From Propionispora vibrioides (GTDB lineage: Bacteria; Bacillota; Negativicutes; Propionisporales; Propionisporaceae): a stretch of 64,000 nucleotides of DNA. Location: the NCBI RefSeq assembly GCF_900110485.1, contig NZ_FODY01000007.1, positions 107,064 through 171,063 on the forward strand, given 5' to 3'. This document shows, piece after piece, positions 1 through 8,252 of this stretch (its first letter is position 1; each line of letters opens with the position of its first letter). The translations under genes were made by a program, and so were the position numbers. The notes under the pieces are model-generated. The model was given only the letters and a program-made list of their open reading frames with translations, was not told the DNA's origin and did no database searches.

Positions 1-172
1 TCAATACACCGATGCCTGCCATCGGCTCACCGGCTGCCGTCACATAGGCCCCCTTGGCATAGCTGAGGACCGCAGGCTGTAAAAAGGCCAGCATATCCGG
101 CAGCGCCGCGGCGGGCACAGCACGAAACAGCGCCGAACCGGCCAATACTTCCCAACGCTTATCCATTCTCAT
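1..172 (-). CDS. Crp/Fnr family transcriptional regulator, N-terminal fragment (cut by window edge)
   Basis: Only the first ~57 codons are inside the window; the gene runs off the left edge. The translated start (MRMDKRWEVLAGSALFR) continues into a run typical of a cAMP-binding-like cupin: an 'F..L' helix, then 'YAKGAYV..AGEPMAGIGVL'. Two starts are possible, ATG at 172 or ATG at 166; GAGGG sits 7 nt before the second, which I favour. It is divergent from a 4Fe-4S protein gene, a pairing often seen with nitrosative-stress (HcpR-like) Crp/Fnr regulators. DNA-binding and sensor residues cannot be judged because the rest of the gene is absent. Confidence 0.7.
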   Translation of the reverse strand, partial: MRMDKRWEVLAGSALFRAVPAAALPDMLAFLQPAVLSYAKGAYVTAAGEPMAGIGVL

Positions 173-180
173 ACCCTCAT

Positions 181-202
181 GTTGGTAGCCATGGCTACCG
201 AC
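181..202. promoter_or_regulatory. 22-bp near-perfect palindrome between divergent genes
   Basis: The core GGTAGCCATGGCTACC (184-199) is a perfect 16-bp palindrome, extended to 22 bp with one mismatched pair. It lies just upstream of the Crp/Fnr start, where an autoregulatory operator would sit. It does not resemble the usual TGTGA-N6-TCACA consensus, so the binding protein is unknown. Confidence 0.4.
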
Positions 203-295
203 TTTTTCTTTTTATTATATTACAATCAAGGTAATAACGACAGTGGTGGTTTGTTTACCTGATCAATGAACCACTGTATAACAGGAGGAATCATC

Positions 296-1021
296 ATGCT
301 GCGAAAAATTATTCACATAGAAGAATCACGTTGTAACGGCTGCGGCCTCTGCATTGACGCCTGCCATGAGGGAGCGCTGCGGCTGATTAACGGCAAAGCC
401 CGTTTGATCTCCGACGCCTATTGCGACGGTCTGGGGGCCTGCCTGCCGGAATGCCCCACCGGGGCCATCCGTATCGAAGAACGGGAGTCTGTTCCCTTCG
501 ATGAAGAGCTGGTTAACAAACACTTGGCCGCCAAAAACCACTCCTTGCCACCGGCTTCGGGCTGTCCCGGCAGCCGTTCCCGGCTGCTCCAGGCGGAATC
601 TGCCGCCGGTCCGTCGCCGGCGGCCGGTCAGCCGGTTCCCTCGGCTTTGCGCCAGTGGCCCTGTCAGCTCCAGTTGATTTCCGTTCAGGCCCCCTACTTT
701 ACGGATGCCGACCTGCTCGTCGCCGCCGATTGTACCGCTTACGCCTACGCCAACCTGCATGCCGATTTTATGACCGGCAAGGTCACGCTGATCGGCTGTC
801 CCAAACTGGATCACGCAGCCTACGCCGACAAGCTGACCGCTATCTTACAGCTGCATTCGGTCCGCAGCCTGACCCTCCTGCGTATGGAGGTTCCCTGCTG
901 CGGCGGTCTGGCCCAGGCCGCAGAAGAGGCGGTGGCAGCCTGCGGCAAAGCCATTCCGCTGCGCCTTGTGACCATCGGCATCGACGGTCATGTACTGGCC
1001 GACTCCGCTGCTACCATCTGA
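296..1021 (+). CDS. 4Fe-4S dicluster ferredoxin-like protein
   Basis: A 241-residue iron-sulfur protein probably handling electrons in the anaerobic cytoplasm. Residues 1-60 are ferredoxin-like. The first motif (CNGCGLCIDACHEG) is a canonical CxxCxxCxxxC; the second (CDGLGACLPECPTG) lacks the second cysteine of the classic set. A linker rich in Pro, Ala and Ser (about residues 85-125) leads to a C-terminal domain with further cysteines, including a CC pair in 'EVPCCGGL', that could bind another cofactor or a redox partner. The start at 296 is chosen because AGGAGG lies 7 nt upstream; an in-frame ATG at 266 has no such site. Proteins of this type are common next to hybrid cluster protein genes in clostridia. 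Exact partner unknown. Confidence 0.75.
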   Translation: MLRKIIHIEESRCNGCGLCIDACHEGALRLINGKARLISDAYCDGLGACLPECPTGAIRIEERESVPFDEELVNKHLAAKNHSLPPASGCPGSRSRLLQAESAAGPSPAAGQPVPSALRQWPCQLQLISVQAPYFTDADLLVAADCTAYAYANLHADFMTGKVTLIGCPKLDHAAYADKLTAILQLHSVRSLTLLRMEVPCCGGLAQAAEEAVAACGKAIPLRLVTIGIDGHVLADSAATI

Positions 1022-1049
1022 CCGGACAGGAGTCCCGTTTAAAAGCCTA

Positions 1050-1078
1050 TTGACAGGCAGCCGCTCATCCATTACACT
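1050..1078 (+). promoter_or_regulatory. Sigma-A type promoter of the T-box/leuA transcript
   Basis: TTGACA (1050-1055), a 17-bp spacer and TACACT (1073-1078). Placed about 20 bp before the T-box stem I, so transcription should start near 1085. Confidence 0.7.
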
Positions 1079-1097
1079 TAAGCCATAGCAAGAATAT

Positions 1098-1352
1098 ACC
1101 ATGGCGATGAACGGGAATAGTAGAAGTGTGAAAGGGTTTCAGAGAGCCGGAGGTTGGTGCGATCCGGTACATTTCAGACTTTGAACTCGCCTGTGAGCTG
1201 CAGCCCGATGACTAGGTAGGGTGTGCCGGAGTTCCACCGTTACAGGGATAGATGGTGTTGGCCGTCGAACAAGCGGGTTCTTTATTGAACCAATTAGAGT
1301 GGTACCACGAGTTTACCCCCGTCTCTATCTATATAGAGACGGGGTTTTTTAG
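1098..1352 (+). ncRNA. T-box leader, predicted leucine-specific
   Basis: Hallmarks in order: the stem I opening ATGAACGGGAATAGTAG with the AGTA specifier-loop motif; the distal GGAGG-type stem (AGAGAGCCGGAGGTTGGTGC); the 3' side of the specifier loop GAACTC near 1184-1189, which reads CTC (Leu) directly after GAA; the T-box sequence TAGAGTGGTACCACGAG near 1295-1311, whose TGGT would pair with an uncharged tRNA ending ACCA; and an intrinsic terminator, stem 1317-1328 with 1333-1344 followed by six T. Uncharged tRNA-Leu should stabilise the antiterminator and switch on the gene below, a 2-isopropylmalate synthase, which fits the codon read-out. Confidence 0.92.
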
Positions 1353-1431
1353 TTGTCCGCCGCCGGCAGCGGATAACGACAGTCCATACAGGAACCAAAC
1401 AGGCTATTTAAAAAAGGGGGATATGAGAATT

Positions 1432-2997
1432 ATGGGAAGAAAGATTGTTGTATTGGATACTACCTTGCGCGACGGCGAACAGGTACCTGGCGCCAAGCTG
1501 AATCTTCAGGAAAAGCTGCGGATTGCCCAGCAGCTAAAAACGCTTAAGGTTGATATTATCGAGGCCGGTTTCCCGATCTCTTCGCAGGGTGATTTCGAAG
1601 CCGTCCGGCGCATTGCCAAAGAAGTGGTGGACGGTCCGGTGATTACGGCGCTGGCCCGGGCAGTCAAGGCCGACATTGACGCAGTCTACGAAAGTGTCAA
1701 GGAAGCCCAGAAACCGCTTATTCACATTGTGCTGGGCGTCTCCGACTCTCATATTCAGGCCAAACTGCGCAAATCCAAGGAAGCCATTATGCAGATGGGC
1801 GTCGACGCGGTCAAATACGCCAAGACACTGCTGCCGGAAGTCCAGTATTCCACCGAAGACGCCACCCGTGCCGATTTTGAATACCTTTGGCAGACGATTG
1901 AGGCAGCAGTCAAAGCAGGCGCCACCATCATCAATGTGCCTGACACGGTGGGCTATGCCGTGCCGGAAGAATTCGGCGAACTCATCCGCAAGCTGAATTA
2001 CCGCCTGAAAAACACCAATGACAAAGTGCTGCTCAGCGTGCACTGCCACAACGACACCGGCCTGGCCACTGCCAATACATTGGCAGCGGTGAAAAACGGC
2101 GCCGATAAGGTGGAATGTACCCTCAACGGCATCGGCGAACGGGCCGGCAACGCGGCGCTGGAGGAAGTGGTTGTCGGCATCAGGCTTCGTGCCGATTACT
2201 ACGGTGCTTACACCAATATTGCCACCAGGGAAATCAAAGCCACCTCCACCCTGGTCAGCAATCTGATGGGCCTTGAGGTCCAGGTGAATAAAGCCGTCAC
2301 CGGCGACAATGCCTTTGCCCATTCCTCCGGCATTCACCAGGACGGTCTTCTGAAGGACCGCGGCACTTATGAAATTCTGCGTCCCGAGGACGTTGGAGTC
2401 GAAAACATGGAATTGATTCTCACCGCCCGTTCCGGCCGCCACGCCTTTAAAAGCGCCATTGCCCCTTTCCTGCACGGTCAACCGTCAGAGGCCGACTTTG
2501 AACAGCTCTTCGCGCGGTTCCTGGAACTGGCCGACATGAAAAAGGAAATCTACAACCACGATCTTTATCACATTGCCGAAGCCTACTATGCGGCCCGGGA
2601 GGATAATCCCTACGCTGGCGCCGAAAGTCTCTACGAGCTGCAAACCCTGCAGGTGGTCAGTAACGATATTTTTCCCTCGGCCAGTGTCAAAATACGCTGC
2701 GGCAATCAGATTTTTAAAGACAGCGCCGTCGGCGACGGTCCGATTGACGCGCTGTACAAGGCTATCAATCAGGTGGTTAAGCTGGACGTCCAGCTTCTGG
2801 AATACAAAATCAGCAGCATCAGCAAAGGCAACGAAGCCCTCGGCCGGGTCCACCTCAAAATCTCCCATAACGGTGTCATTCATAGCGGCAAAGCCGTCGA
2901 TACCGACATCATCAAAGCCAGTGCCGAAGCGTACTTAAGCGCGCTTAACCAGGTCCTGCTGGAAAGCTGGAAGGCCGAGCGAAGCGCCGTTCAATAA
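1432..2997 (+). CDS. leuA: 2-isopropylmalate synthase
   Basis: Condenses acetyl-CoA with 2-oxoisovalerate, the committed step of leucine synthesis. The 521-residue length is normal for the family. The N-terminal HMGL-like TIM barrel opens with DTTLRDGEQ (residues 9-17), carries the metal-binding HCHND near residue 205, the '[15 protein letters not shown]' motif and the '[10 protein letters not shown]' motif. The last ~140 residues form the LeuA dimerisation/allosteric domain expected to bind leucine. A longer frame begins upstream inside the T-box; the start at 1432 is preferred because the protein then begins [15 protein letters not shown] and a GGGGG ribosome site lies 11 nt upstream (ATG 1423 is too close to it). 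No other leu gene follows, so the T-box controls leuA alone here. Confidence 0.95.
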   Translation: MGRKIVVLDTTLRDGEQVPGAKLNLQEKLRIAQQLKTLKVDIIEAGFPISSQGDFEAVRRIAKEVVDGPVITALARAVKADIDAVYESVKEAQKPLIHIVLGVSDSHIQAKLRKSKEAIMQMGVDAVKYAKTLLPEVQYSTEDATRADFEYLWQTIEAAVKAGATIINVPDTVGYAVPEEFGELIRKLNYRLKNTNDKVLLSVHCHNDTGLATANTLAAVKNGADKVECTLNGIGERAGNAALEEVVVGIRLRADYYGAYTNIATREIKATSTLVSNLMGLEVQVNKAVTGDNAFAHSSGIHQDGLLKDRGTYEILRPEDVGVENMELILTARSGRHAFKSAIAPFLHGQPSEADFEQLFARFLELADMKKEIYNHDLYHIAEAYYAAREDNPYAGAESLYELQTLQVVSNDIFPSASVKIRCGNQIFKDSAVGDGPIDALYKAINQVVKLDVQLLEYKISSISKGNEALGRVHLKISHNGVIHSGKAVDTDIIKASAEAYLSALNQVLLESWKAERSAVQ

Positions 2998-3017
2998 CGC
3001 CGGCCATAGCGCCGAAA

Positions 3018-3056
3018 AAATAACCAGGCTGCCGCTGGCGACAGCCTGGTTATTTC
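3018..3056. terminator. Bidirectional terminator between leuA and the L,D-transpeptidase gene
   Basis: Stem AATAACCAGGCTG (3019-3031) with CAGCCTGGTTATT (3042-3054), A/T-rich on both sides, between two convergent genes. Confidence 0.8.
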
Positions 3057-3057
3057 C

Positions 3058-3765
3058 TTACATCCCCAATAGATTGAGCGTTCCCTTATCAACAACACCG
3101 GTTATCTTAACCCCTTTGTCATGCTGAAGCCGTTTGACGGCCGTTTCGGTATCGCGGTTGAAGAAGCCGTCCGCCCGTCCCTCCAGGTAGCCCAGTTCCT
3201 GCAGCTTCCGCTGCAGTTGCACCACATCGGCGCCCATCGACGCATAGCGCAGCGTCCGCTGCATACGGTACTGCTGATCTACGATACGGACCGGTGTCCC
3301 CACAGGCACCCATTCGAACAGTTCCTCCACATCCTTGTTGCGCAGCCGGACACAGCCATGGCTGATAAACTGGCCAATACTCCAGGGACGGTTTGTGCCA
3401 TGAATCCCATAACCGCCCCAAGGCACATCCAGTCCCAGAAAACGGGTCCCCATAATATCGCCCGACCGGTGAGCTTTCCAGATAACCGTCCAATCGCCGA
3501 TAGGAGTGGGCGTATCGTTGTCGCCGACGGCAATCCGGTATTGCTTATAGAGCACCCCGTCATTATAAACCTCAAGTATCCGGCTGGGAATTTTTATGAT
3601 CAGGGAGATCTTTCCCTTGGGCGGTTGCAGCGGCTGATTGGGCAGAGCTGCCAGTTCCATCTCGTCCCAGTATTCAAAGCCGATCAGACTAAGAAATATG
3701 CCGGCAAACACCAGCGAAGCAAGCGTGAAGTAGATACGGGTTTTTCTGAGAAGCATTGCTCGCAA
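3058..3765 (-). CDS. L,D-transpeptidase (YkuD) with C-terminal peptidoglycan-binding domain
   Basis: A 235-residue membrane-anchored enzyme predicted to cross-link peptidoglycan stem peptides outside the membrane. Residues ~11-32 form one transmembrane or signal anchor. The YkuD fold spans about 52-165, with catalytic His122 and the motif SHGCVRL carrying His136 and nucleophile Cys138. Residues ~176-234 are a PG_binding_1 repeat. The frame starts with TTG at 3765; TGAGGA lies 9 nt upstream, whereas the first ATG (3756) is too far from that site. Convergent with leuA and sharing its terminator. Confidence 0.9.
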   Translation of the reverse strand: MRAMLLRKTRIYFTLASLVFAGIFLSLIGFEYWDEMELAALPNQPLQPPKGKISLIIKIPSRILEVYNDGVLYKQYRIAVGDNDTPTPIGDWTVIWKAHRSGDIMGTRFLGLDVPWGGYGIHGTNRPWSIGQFISHGCVRLRNKDVEELFEWVPVGTPVRIVDQQYRMQRTLRYASMGADVVQLQRKLQELGYLEGRADGFFNRDTETAVKRLQHDKGVKITGVVDKGTLNLLGM

Positions 3766-3851
3766 CGTAACACATCCTCACTTAAACGCACTATTTCTAC
3801 CATATATATGTGGCATATGGCGAGGATATCCCTCTACTATAAAAACACAAA

Positions 3852-3894
3852 GGGACTGCTGCCTGCTTTTAACTGCAGGCAGCAGTCCTTTTTC
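3852..3894. terminator. Strong terminator below the 59-residue ORF
   Basis: A 14-bp perfect stem, GGACTGCTGCCTGC (3853-3866) with GCAGGCAGCAGTCC (3875-3888), flanked by A and T runs. On the minus strand it directly follows the small gene at 3918-4097. Confidence 0.8.
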
Positions 3895-3917
3895 TTTAGC
3901 GTTTCCGTTACGTATCC

Positions 3918-4097
3918 TTATTGCTGCAACTGCTCCAGCTTCTGACGTTTTAGATTAAGCTGCGTCAGTTTGGCATAGTCAACCGGTTCCAGCTTGTCGC
4001 CATACTGAGCAGCCAATAATTTCTCCACTTCCGACGGCGGCAGCGTATAGGCTGCTACGGCGGAGCTTTTTTTATTTTCGCCGTGAATTTTGGACAC
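3918..4097 (-). CDS. Small hypothetical protein, 59 residues
   Basis: A GTG-started minus-strand frame of 59 codons. It begins MSKIHGENKKSSAVAAY, contains 'LPPSEVEKLLAAQYGDKLEPVDYAKL' and ends in a charged helix rich in Lys and Gln. GGGAAGGGAGG precedes the GTG (the AGGG part at 8 nt). It ends just before a strong terminator, and its composition is that of a real soluble helical protein. I do not recognise a family. It is easy to miss because it is under 60 residues and lacks ATG. The L,D-transpeptidase gene follows downstream on the same strand, beyond the terminator. Confidence 0.65.
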   Translation of the reverse strand: MSKIHGENKKSSAVAAYTLPPSEVEKLLAAQYGDKLEPVDYAKLTQLNLKRQKLEQLQQ

Positions 4098-4136
4098 CCT
4101 CCCTTCCCTAATACCTGATCCGCCTTAATCCGGCAA

Positions 4137-4264
4137 GTCCTGGCGGTCTATTTTTTACGCTCTTTGTTGTAGCCGGTCAGCATACTCCCGGTATGCCTCC
4201 CGTCGCTTTATACTGCGAAAAATAGCCTCGCCATTCTCCTACCATGTAAGACTGACAAGGTACT
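4137..4264. repeat. Family 1 palindromic intergenic element, copy a
   Basis: Inner arms GGTCTATTTTTTACGC (4145-4160) and GCGAAAAATAGCC (4214-4226), a central hairpin around GCATACTCCCGGTATGC (4179-4195), and the outer segment GACAAGGTACTA shared with the copy at 10241-10400. It lies between the small ORF and the YitT gene. No gene is visible in it. Confidence 0.7.
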
Positions 4265-4321
4265 ATATAGTGTGCCCATTTTAACGAAAAAGTCTCAAAA
4301 AAATTCCACCGGCCGTGGCAT

Positions 4322-5173
4322 TCAACGCTCCCGGCTCCCCGGCAGGGTAAAGCCCCGGCCCAGTACTTCCGCCGCGTCGCTAACAATCATAAAGGCATTG
4401 GGATCGGCATTTTGCACCAGAAATTTTAGTTTGGCAATCTGAGTAAGGCTGACGACGACAAAAATCACCTGCTTGGCCTGGCGGGTAAAGGCTCCCTCCC
4501 CCCGCAGAATGGTGGCACCCCGCCCCACTTCCTTCAAAATAGCCTTGGAAATCTCATCCGTATTGTAAGAAATGATATATACCGTCTTCCGGCGATTAAA
4601 GCCTTCCACCACTTTGTCGGTAAGATTGGCACCGATAAACATGGCGATCAAGGTTAAAATAGCAGGTTTAAGGCCAAACAAGGCAGCGGCGACCAGCATG
4701 ATCAGGCAGTTAGCGGCAAATCCCACCAGCCCTACATTAAAGGAGTAGTGTTTCTTGATAATGGCGGCCACAATATCCAGACCACCGCCGCTGCCGTTGA
4801 CCCGGAAAATAATCCCCGAGCCGATGCCGCTGACCACACCGCCGGCAATGGCTGCCAGCAAGGTATCGTCCAGAACATTCCAGCCTCCCAGAAAGCGGGT
4901 CGCATCAACGGCAAAAGAAAACATGATAATGCCGTAGATGCACAAAACAGTATAATCTTTGCCCAACTGACGATAAGCGGCGTACACCAGCGGAACATTC
5001 AGCAGAAAATTCTGCACCCCGATAGGCAGGCCGAACAATAAGTAAGAAATAATGGCAATACCGGTTACACCACCGCTCAACAGCTGGTGGGGTACCAAAA
5101 AAAGATTAATTGATGCGCTGGAAATAAAGCAACCCAGCGCTACCGCGACATATTGTCCTACTCTCGCCTTCAT
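4322..5173 (-). CDS. YitT family membrane protein (DUF161/DUF2179)
   Basis: A 283-residue protein with five or six transmembrane helices in the first ~200 residues (YitT/DUF161 domain) and a C-terminal DUF2179 ferredoxin-like domain of ~80 residues, typified here by 'KTVYIISYNTDEISKAI' and 'AFMIVSDAAEVLGRGF'. Function in the family is unclear; the C-terminal domain is thought to be cytosolic. Start at 5173 is chosen because GAGGAGG sits 5 nt upstream; a longer frame to 5248 lacks support. Transcribed alone. Confidence 0.88.
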   Translation of the reverse strand: MKARVGQYVAVALGCFISSASINLFLVPHQLLSGGVTGIAIISYLLFGLPIGVQNFLLNVPLVYAAYRQLGKDYTVLCIYGIIMFSFAVDATRFLGGWNVLDDTLLAAIAGGVVSGIGSGIIFRVNGSGGGLDIVAAIIKKHYSFNVGLVGFAANCLIMLVAAALFGLKPAILTLIAMFIGANLTDKVVEGFNRRKTVYIISYNTDEISKAILKEVGRGATILRGEGAFTRQAKQVIFVVVSLTQIAKLKFLVQNADPNAFMIVSDAAEVLGRGFTLPGSRER

Positions 5174-5458
5174 AGCTTCCTCCTCTGACCGGCCGACCGC
5201 ACCGGCAGTTACTGTCCAGCCGCACCACCGGTGCTGCGACAAGTCCACCTTAAGGTTGACACGGTACTATTTTTTACATAAAAAAAGGCTTTCAACCGTT
5301 TTTCGAAAAACTTCTGTCTTTATCGGCAGTCTCCCATTTTATAGTAGCAGAAAACACTACGGTTGACTACCGTCCGGTTGTACCGTTTAAAAAACTTAGC
5401 CTGCTGTAACATTATTACGACTCCCCCATATCATATAGCAAAGGGGTAATTCCCGAGG

Positions 5459-5623
5459 GGGCGTGTTTTCAAACTGTCCGAGACGTTCCCTGGCGGTGCC
5501 TTTTGTGCCATACTTGGTTAAACTTCTTTGAAATAGAGGAGCCTGCCATTCCTGCAAAAATTTTGCCTTGTCTGGCGCAAAATCATTCGCCATGGAACAT
5601 TCCGTTAGTTTGAAAACACGCCC
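5459..5623. repeat. Family 2 palindromic element, copy A
   Basis: A 165-bp element with perfect 16-bp inverted ends: GGGCGTGTTTTCAAAC (5459-5474) and GTTTGAAAACACGCCC (5608-5623). Internal segments (CCATACTT, GAAATAG, TCTGGCGCAAAA, TTCGCCATGGA) match the copies at 44289-44451 and 45980-46139. No coding potential is supported. It ends 5 bp before the first feo operator. Confidence 0.85.
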
Positions 5624-5628
5624 AAATT

Positions 5629-5679
5629 GTTAGCCTGCGCTAACCGTTTTTTTGCCCCCTCATGTTAGCTGAGGCTAAC
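5629..5679 (+). promoter_or_regulatory. Paired GTTAGC-N4-GCTAAC operators upstream of feoA
   Basis: Two perfect inverted repeats with the same arms: GTTAGC-CTGC-GCTAAC (5629-5644) and GTTAGC-TGAG-GCTAAC (5664-5679), centres 35 bp apart. The arms recall the TTAGGTTAGCCTAACCTAA box of DtxR/IdeR-type iron regulators, and the gene below imports ferrous iron, so iron-dependent repression is the natural reading. A DtxR-family gene lies at 20464-20877. Confidence 0.7.
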
Positions 5680-5727
5680 CTTATTTTAAATTTTTCACTG
5701 CCTTAGGCAGTCAGGAGGTATTGTACA

Positions 5728-5976
5728 ATGCAAATGATAAATGATCCCGTTTCTCTGGCCGAAATTATGGTTGGCTCCTCTTGCCGCATTTCTTCGGTAG
5801 AACTGGACGGCTTACTCCGCCGCCGGGTATTGGACTTAGGTATTGTGCCGGGCACACCGGTCGAGTGTGTGCGTCGCAGCCCGGCCGGTGATCCTATTGC
5901 CTATCGGGTGCGCGGCACCACCATTGCCCTGCGCAACCATGATGCCAGTCTAATCAAGGTTTACCCCAATGAATAA
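5728..5976 (+). CDS. feoA: Ferrous iron transport protein A
   Basis: An 82-residue SH3-like cytoplasmic partner of FeoB, normal family length. Conserved features include 'RRRVLDLGIVPGTPVECVRRSPAGDPIAYRVRGTTIALR', the typical FeoA core. AGGAGG lies 9 nt before the ATG. First gene of feoA-feoB(GTPase)-feoB(permease); the next start is only 16 nt downstream of the feoA stop. Confidence 0.95.
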   Translation: MQMINDPVSLAEIMVGSSCRISSVELDGLLRRRVLDLGIVPGTPVECVRRSPAGDPIAYRVRGTTIALRNHDASLIKVYPNE

Positions 5977-5991
5977 CGGAGGCGATATCCA

Positions 5992-6771
5992 TTGAATAAG
6001 CAAATCGAAAATCGCTCTCAGGTGCTGCAGGAACATTTCGGCATTACCGCCGATTCCCAGCAGTTCATCATCGCGCTGGCCGGCAATCCCAATGTCGGCA
6101 AAAGCACTGTATTTAATGCCCTGACCGGCCTTAGGCAGCATACCGGGAATTGGCCCGGCAAAACGGTAGATAATGCCCAAGGCTTGTTCACTCACCACAA
6201 ACAGAATTTTTTGCTGGTCGATCTGCCGGGAACCTATTCCATTCTGGCCCATACGGTGGAAGAAGAAGTGGCCCGTGATTTCATCTGCTTCGGCAAACCC
6301 GATGCCACACTGGTAGTACTTGACGCCACCTGCCTAGAGCGGAACTTAAATTTGGCGCTTCAGGTCATGGAGATTACCCCTAACTGCATTGTATGCGTCA
6401 ACTTAATGGATGAAGCCCGTAAAAAGAATATTCACATCGACCTGCCGGCCCTGGAGCGTGAACTGGGTGTTCCCGTCGTTGCCACGGCGGCCCGGCAGGG
6501 CGAAGGGCTGGAAAGCTTAAAAGAAACGCTATATCAGGTCAGCATTGGCGTTAAACAGCCTTCGCCCCGTCAGATTACTTATTCACCGGTGGTGGAAGAA
6601 GCGGTAGCCGCCTTGCTGCCGGGCATCACCCGCCTGGTTGGCACGGCACTAAACCCCCGCTGGGTAGCGCTTCGGCTGCTTGACGGTGATACCAGGTTCA
6701 TTGAACAGATCCACCGGCACATTACCCGGCAAACTGCGTTGCCTCTAGCCAAGGAGGTAGCAGCCATATGA
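5992..6771 (+). CDS. feoB: FeoB GTPase domain as a separate protein
   Basis: Only 259 residues, against ~650-800 for a complete FeoB. It holds the whole cytosolic G domain: G1 GNPNVGKST (31-39), G3 DLPG (77-80), G4 NLMD (137-140), then a helical GDI-like tail to residue ~259. No membrane segments. TTG start at 5992 with GGAGG 9 nt upstream. The stop overlaps the start of the permease gene (ATGA, 6768-6771), and that second gene has its own AAGGAGG, so this is an organised split rather than a random frameshift. The two proteins should reassemble at the inner membrane to import Fe(II). Confidence 0.9.
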   Translation: MNKQIENRSQVLQEHFGITADSQQFIIALAGNPNVGKSTVFNALTGLRQHTGNWPGKTVDNAQGLFTHHKQNFLLVDLPGTYSILAHTVEEEVARDFICFGKPDATLVVLDATCLERNLNLALQVMEITPNCIVCVNLMDEARKKNIHIDLPALERELGVPVVATAARQGEGLESLKETLYQVSIGVKQPSPRQITYSPVVEEAVAALLPGITRLVGTALNPRWVALRLLDGDTRFIEQIHRHITRQTALPLAKEVAAI

Positions 6772-8174
6772 GCGGAACCGTCAAGCCCATCACCAGCCTG
6801 TCCGAGACTCTCGCCACGGCGGATGCCCTCCGCCGTGGCACCGGCACCCAGTTGGGCGACATTATTGTTACCGATATCTATGCCAATGCCGAGCAAATTA
6901 CGCAAAAAGTAGTCCGCCGTTCCCGGGAAACGGCCCGTTCCTGGGACCAAAAGCTGGATGATATTGTTACCTCGCGGCTTTTTGGTTATCCCATTATGCT
7001 GGCCCTGTTAGGTGTTATCTTCTGGATTACCATCGAAGGAGCCAACGTCCCTTCCGACTTATTAGCCGATGCCTTATTTGCCTTCCAGGATCAGCTAACT
7101 ATTTGGTTTACAGCAGCCGGTTCCCCTGCCTGGCTGCACGGTGTACTTGTCTTAGGTCTGTACCGCGGCCTGGCTTGGGTGGTTTCAGTCATGCTGCCGC
7201 CCATGGCCATTTTCTTTCCCCTGTTTACCCTGCTGGAAGATCTGGGCTATTTGCCCCGCGTCGCCTTCAACATGGATCATATTTTTAAGAAATGCAAAGC
7301 CTGCGGCAAACAGGCGCTTACCATGTGCATGGGCTTTGGCTGCAACGCCGCCGGTATCGTATCCTGCCGGATTATCGATTCTCCCCGGGAACGTCTGATT
7401 GCTATCGTGACCAATAATTTTGTTCCCTGCAACGGACGTTTCCCCACCCTGATTGCCATTGCCACTATCTTTGTCGGCGGTTTGTTTGCTCAACAATTTG
7501 AAACACTGGTGGCCGCCGCCGTCATTACCGGTCTGGTTCTCCTAGGTATTCTGACCACTTTCGCCGTTTCCTGGGCACTGTCCCATACGCTGTTAAAGGG
7601 AGAACCCTCTTCCCTGGTTCTGGAGCTGCCGCCTTACCGGCCGCCACAGATTGGCGCGATTATTTACCGTTCCTTAATTGACCGCACCTACTTCGTCCTC
7701 AAGCGGGCTCTGATTATGGCCGCCCCGGCCGGAGCCATTACCTGGATACTGGCTAATGTGTACATAGGCGACAGCAGTGTTTTAGCCCACATGGCCGACT
7801 TTTTGGCGCCCTTCGGCCACGCGGTGGGCATGGACGGTTTCATTCTGCTGGCCTTTATCCTCGGCTTGCCGGCCAATGAAATTGTCGTACCGATTTTACT
7901 GATGGGCTATCTGGCTGCCGGGCAGATGACGGAAATAGATTCCCTGGCCGAGCTGGGAGAGATTCTCCTCGCCAATGGCTGGACCTGGCTGACCGCCACC
8001 TGCACCATGCTGTTTTGTCTGCTGCACTGGCCCTGCACCACCGCCCTCCTAACGGCCTACAAAGAGTCAGGCAGTCTCAAGTGGACCTTGCTGACCTTCC
8101 TCATTCCCACCGTCCTGGCCTTTGGCGTGTGCTTTCTGGTAGCCCAGACAGCCCGGCTGCTGCAGTTAGTATAA
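6768..8174 (+). CDS. feoB: FeoB membrane (permease) domain as a separate protein
   Basis: 468 residues corresponding to the transmembrane half of FeoB. The first ~75 residues are a soluble linker; Gate-type membrane segments follow. A cysteine-containing core 'CKACGKQALTMCMGFGCNAAGIVSCRII' and the 'PCNGRFPTL' motif are typical of FeoB and line the proposed pore, and 'GLPANEIVVPILLMGYL' matches the second Gate repeat. AAGGAGG (6751-6757) lies 10 nt upstream of the ATG. Translationally coupled to the GTPase gene by a 4-base overlap. Confidence 0.92.
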   Translation: MSGTVKPITSLSETLATADALRRGTGTQLGDIIVTDIYANAEQITQKVVRRSRETARSWDQKLDDIVTSRLFGYPIMLALLGVIFWITIEGANVPSDLLADALFAFQDQLTIWFTAAGSPAWLHGVLVLGLYRGLAWVVSVMLPPMAIFFPLFTLLEDLGYLPRVAFNMDHIFKKCKACGKQALTMCMGFGCNAAGIVSCRIIDSPRERLIAIVTNNFVPCNGRFPTLIAIATIFVGGLFAQQFETLVAAAVITGLVLLGILTTFAVSWALSHTLLKGEPSSLVLELPPYRPPQIGAIIYRSLIDRTYFVLKRALIMAAPAGAITWILANVYIGDSSVLAHMADFLAPFGHAVGMDGFILLAFILGLPANEIVVPILLMGYLAAGQMTEIDSLAELGEILLANGWTWLTATCTMLFCLLHWPCTTALLTAYKESGSLKWTLLTFLIPTVLAFGVCFLVAQTARLLQLV

Positions 8175-8186
8175 ACAAATCGAAAG

Positions 8187-8220
8187 GGAGCCTTCTAACG
8201 AAGGCTCCTTGCTTTATTTA
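8187..8220. terminator. Terminator between feo and chemosensory operons
   Basis: GGAGCCTT (8187-8194) pairs with AAGGCTCC (8201-8208), followed by T-rich sequence. It serves two convergent operons. Confidence 0.75.
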
Positions 8221-8252
8221 GTGGCGATTGTACTTTTCTATTACAGATCACT

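Noticed and set aside
1252..1431. Extended start of leuA
   Set aside because: The added codons lie in the T-box antiterminator and terminator region.
1534..2481. Long minus-strand open frame (315 codons) across leuA
   Set aside because: It is a shadow of leuA in another frame; no ribosome site or family motif, while the plus-strand frame has all LeuA motifs.
3795..3825. ATATATAT-type symmetric sequence near 3800-3820
   Set aside because: Short and A/T-driven; no second copy or clear relation to a start.
5396..5593. 65-codon minus-strand frame upstream of feoA
   Set aside because: Entirely explained by the family 2 repeat; the same frame is not kept in copies B and C.
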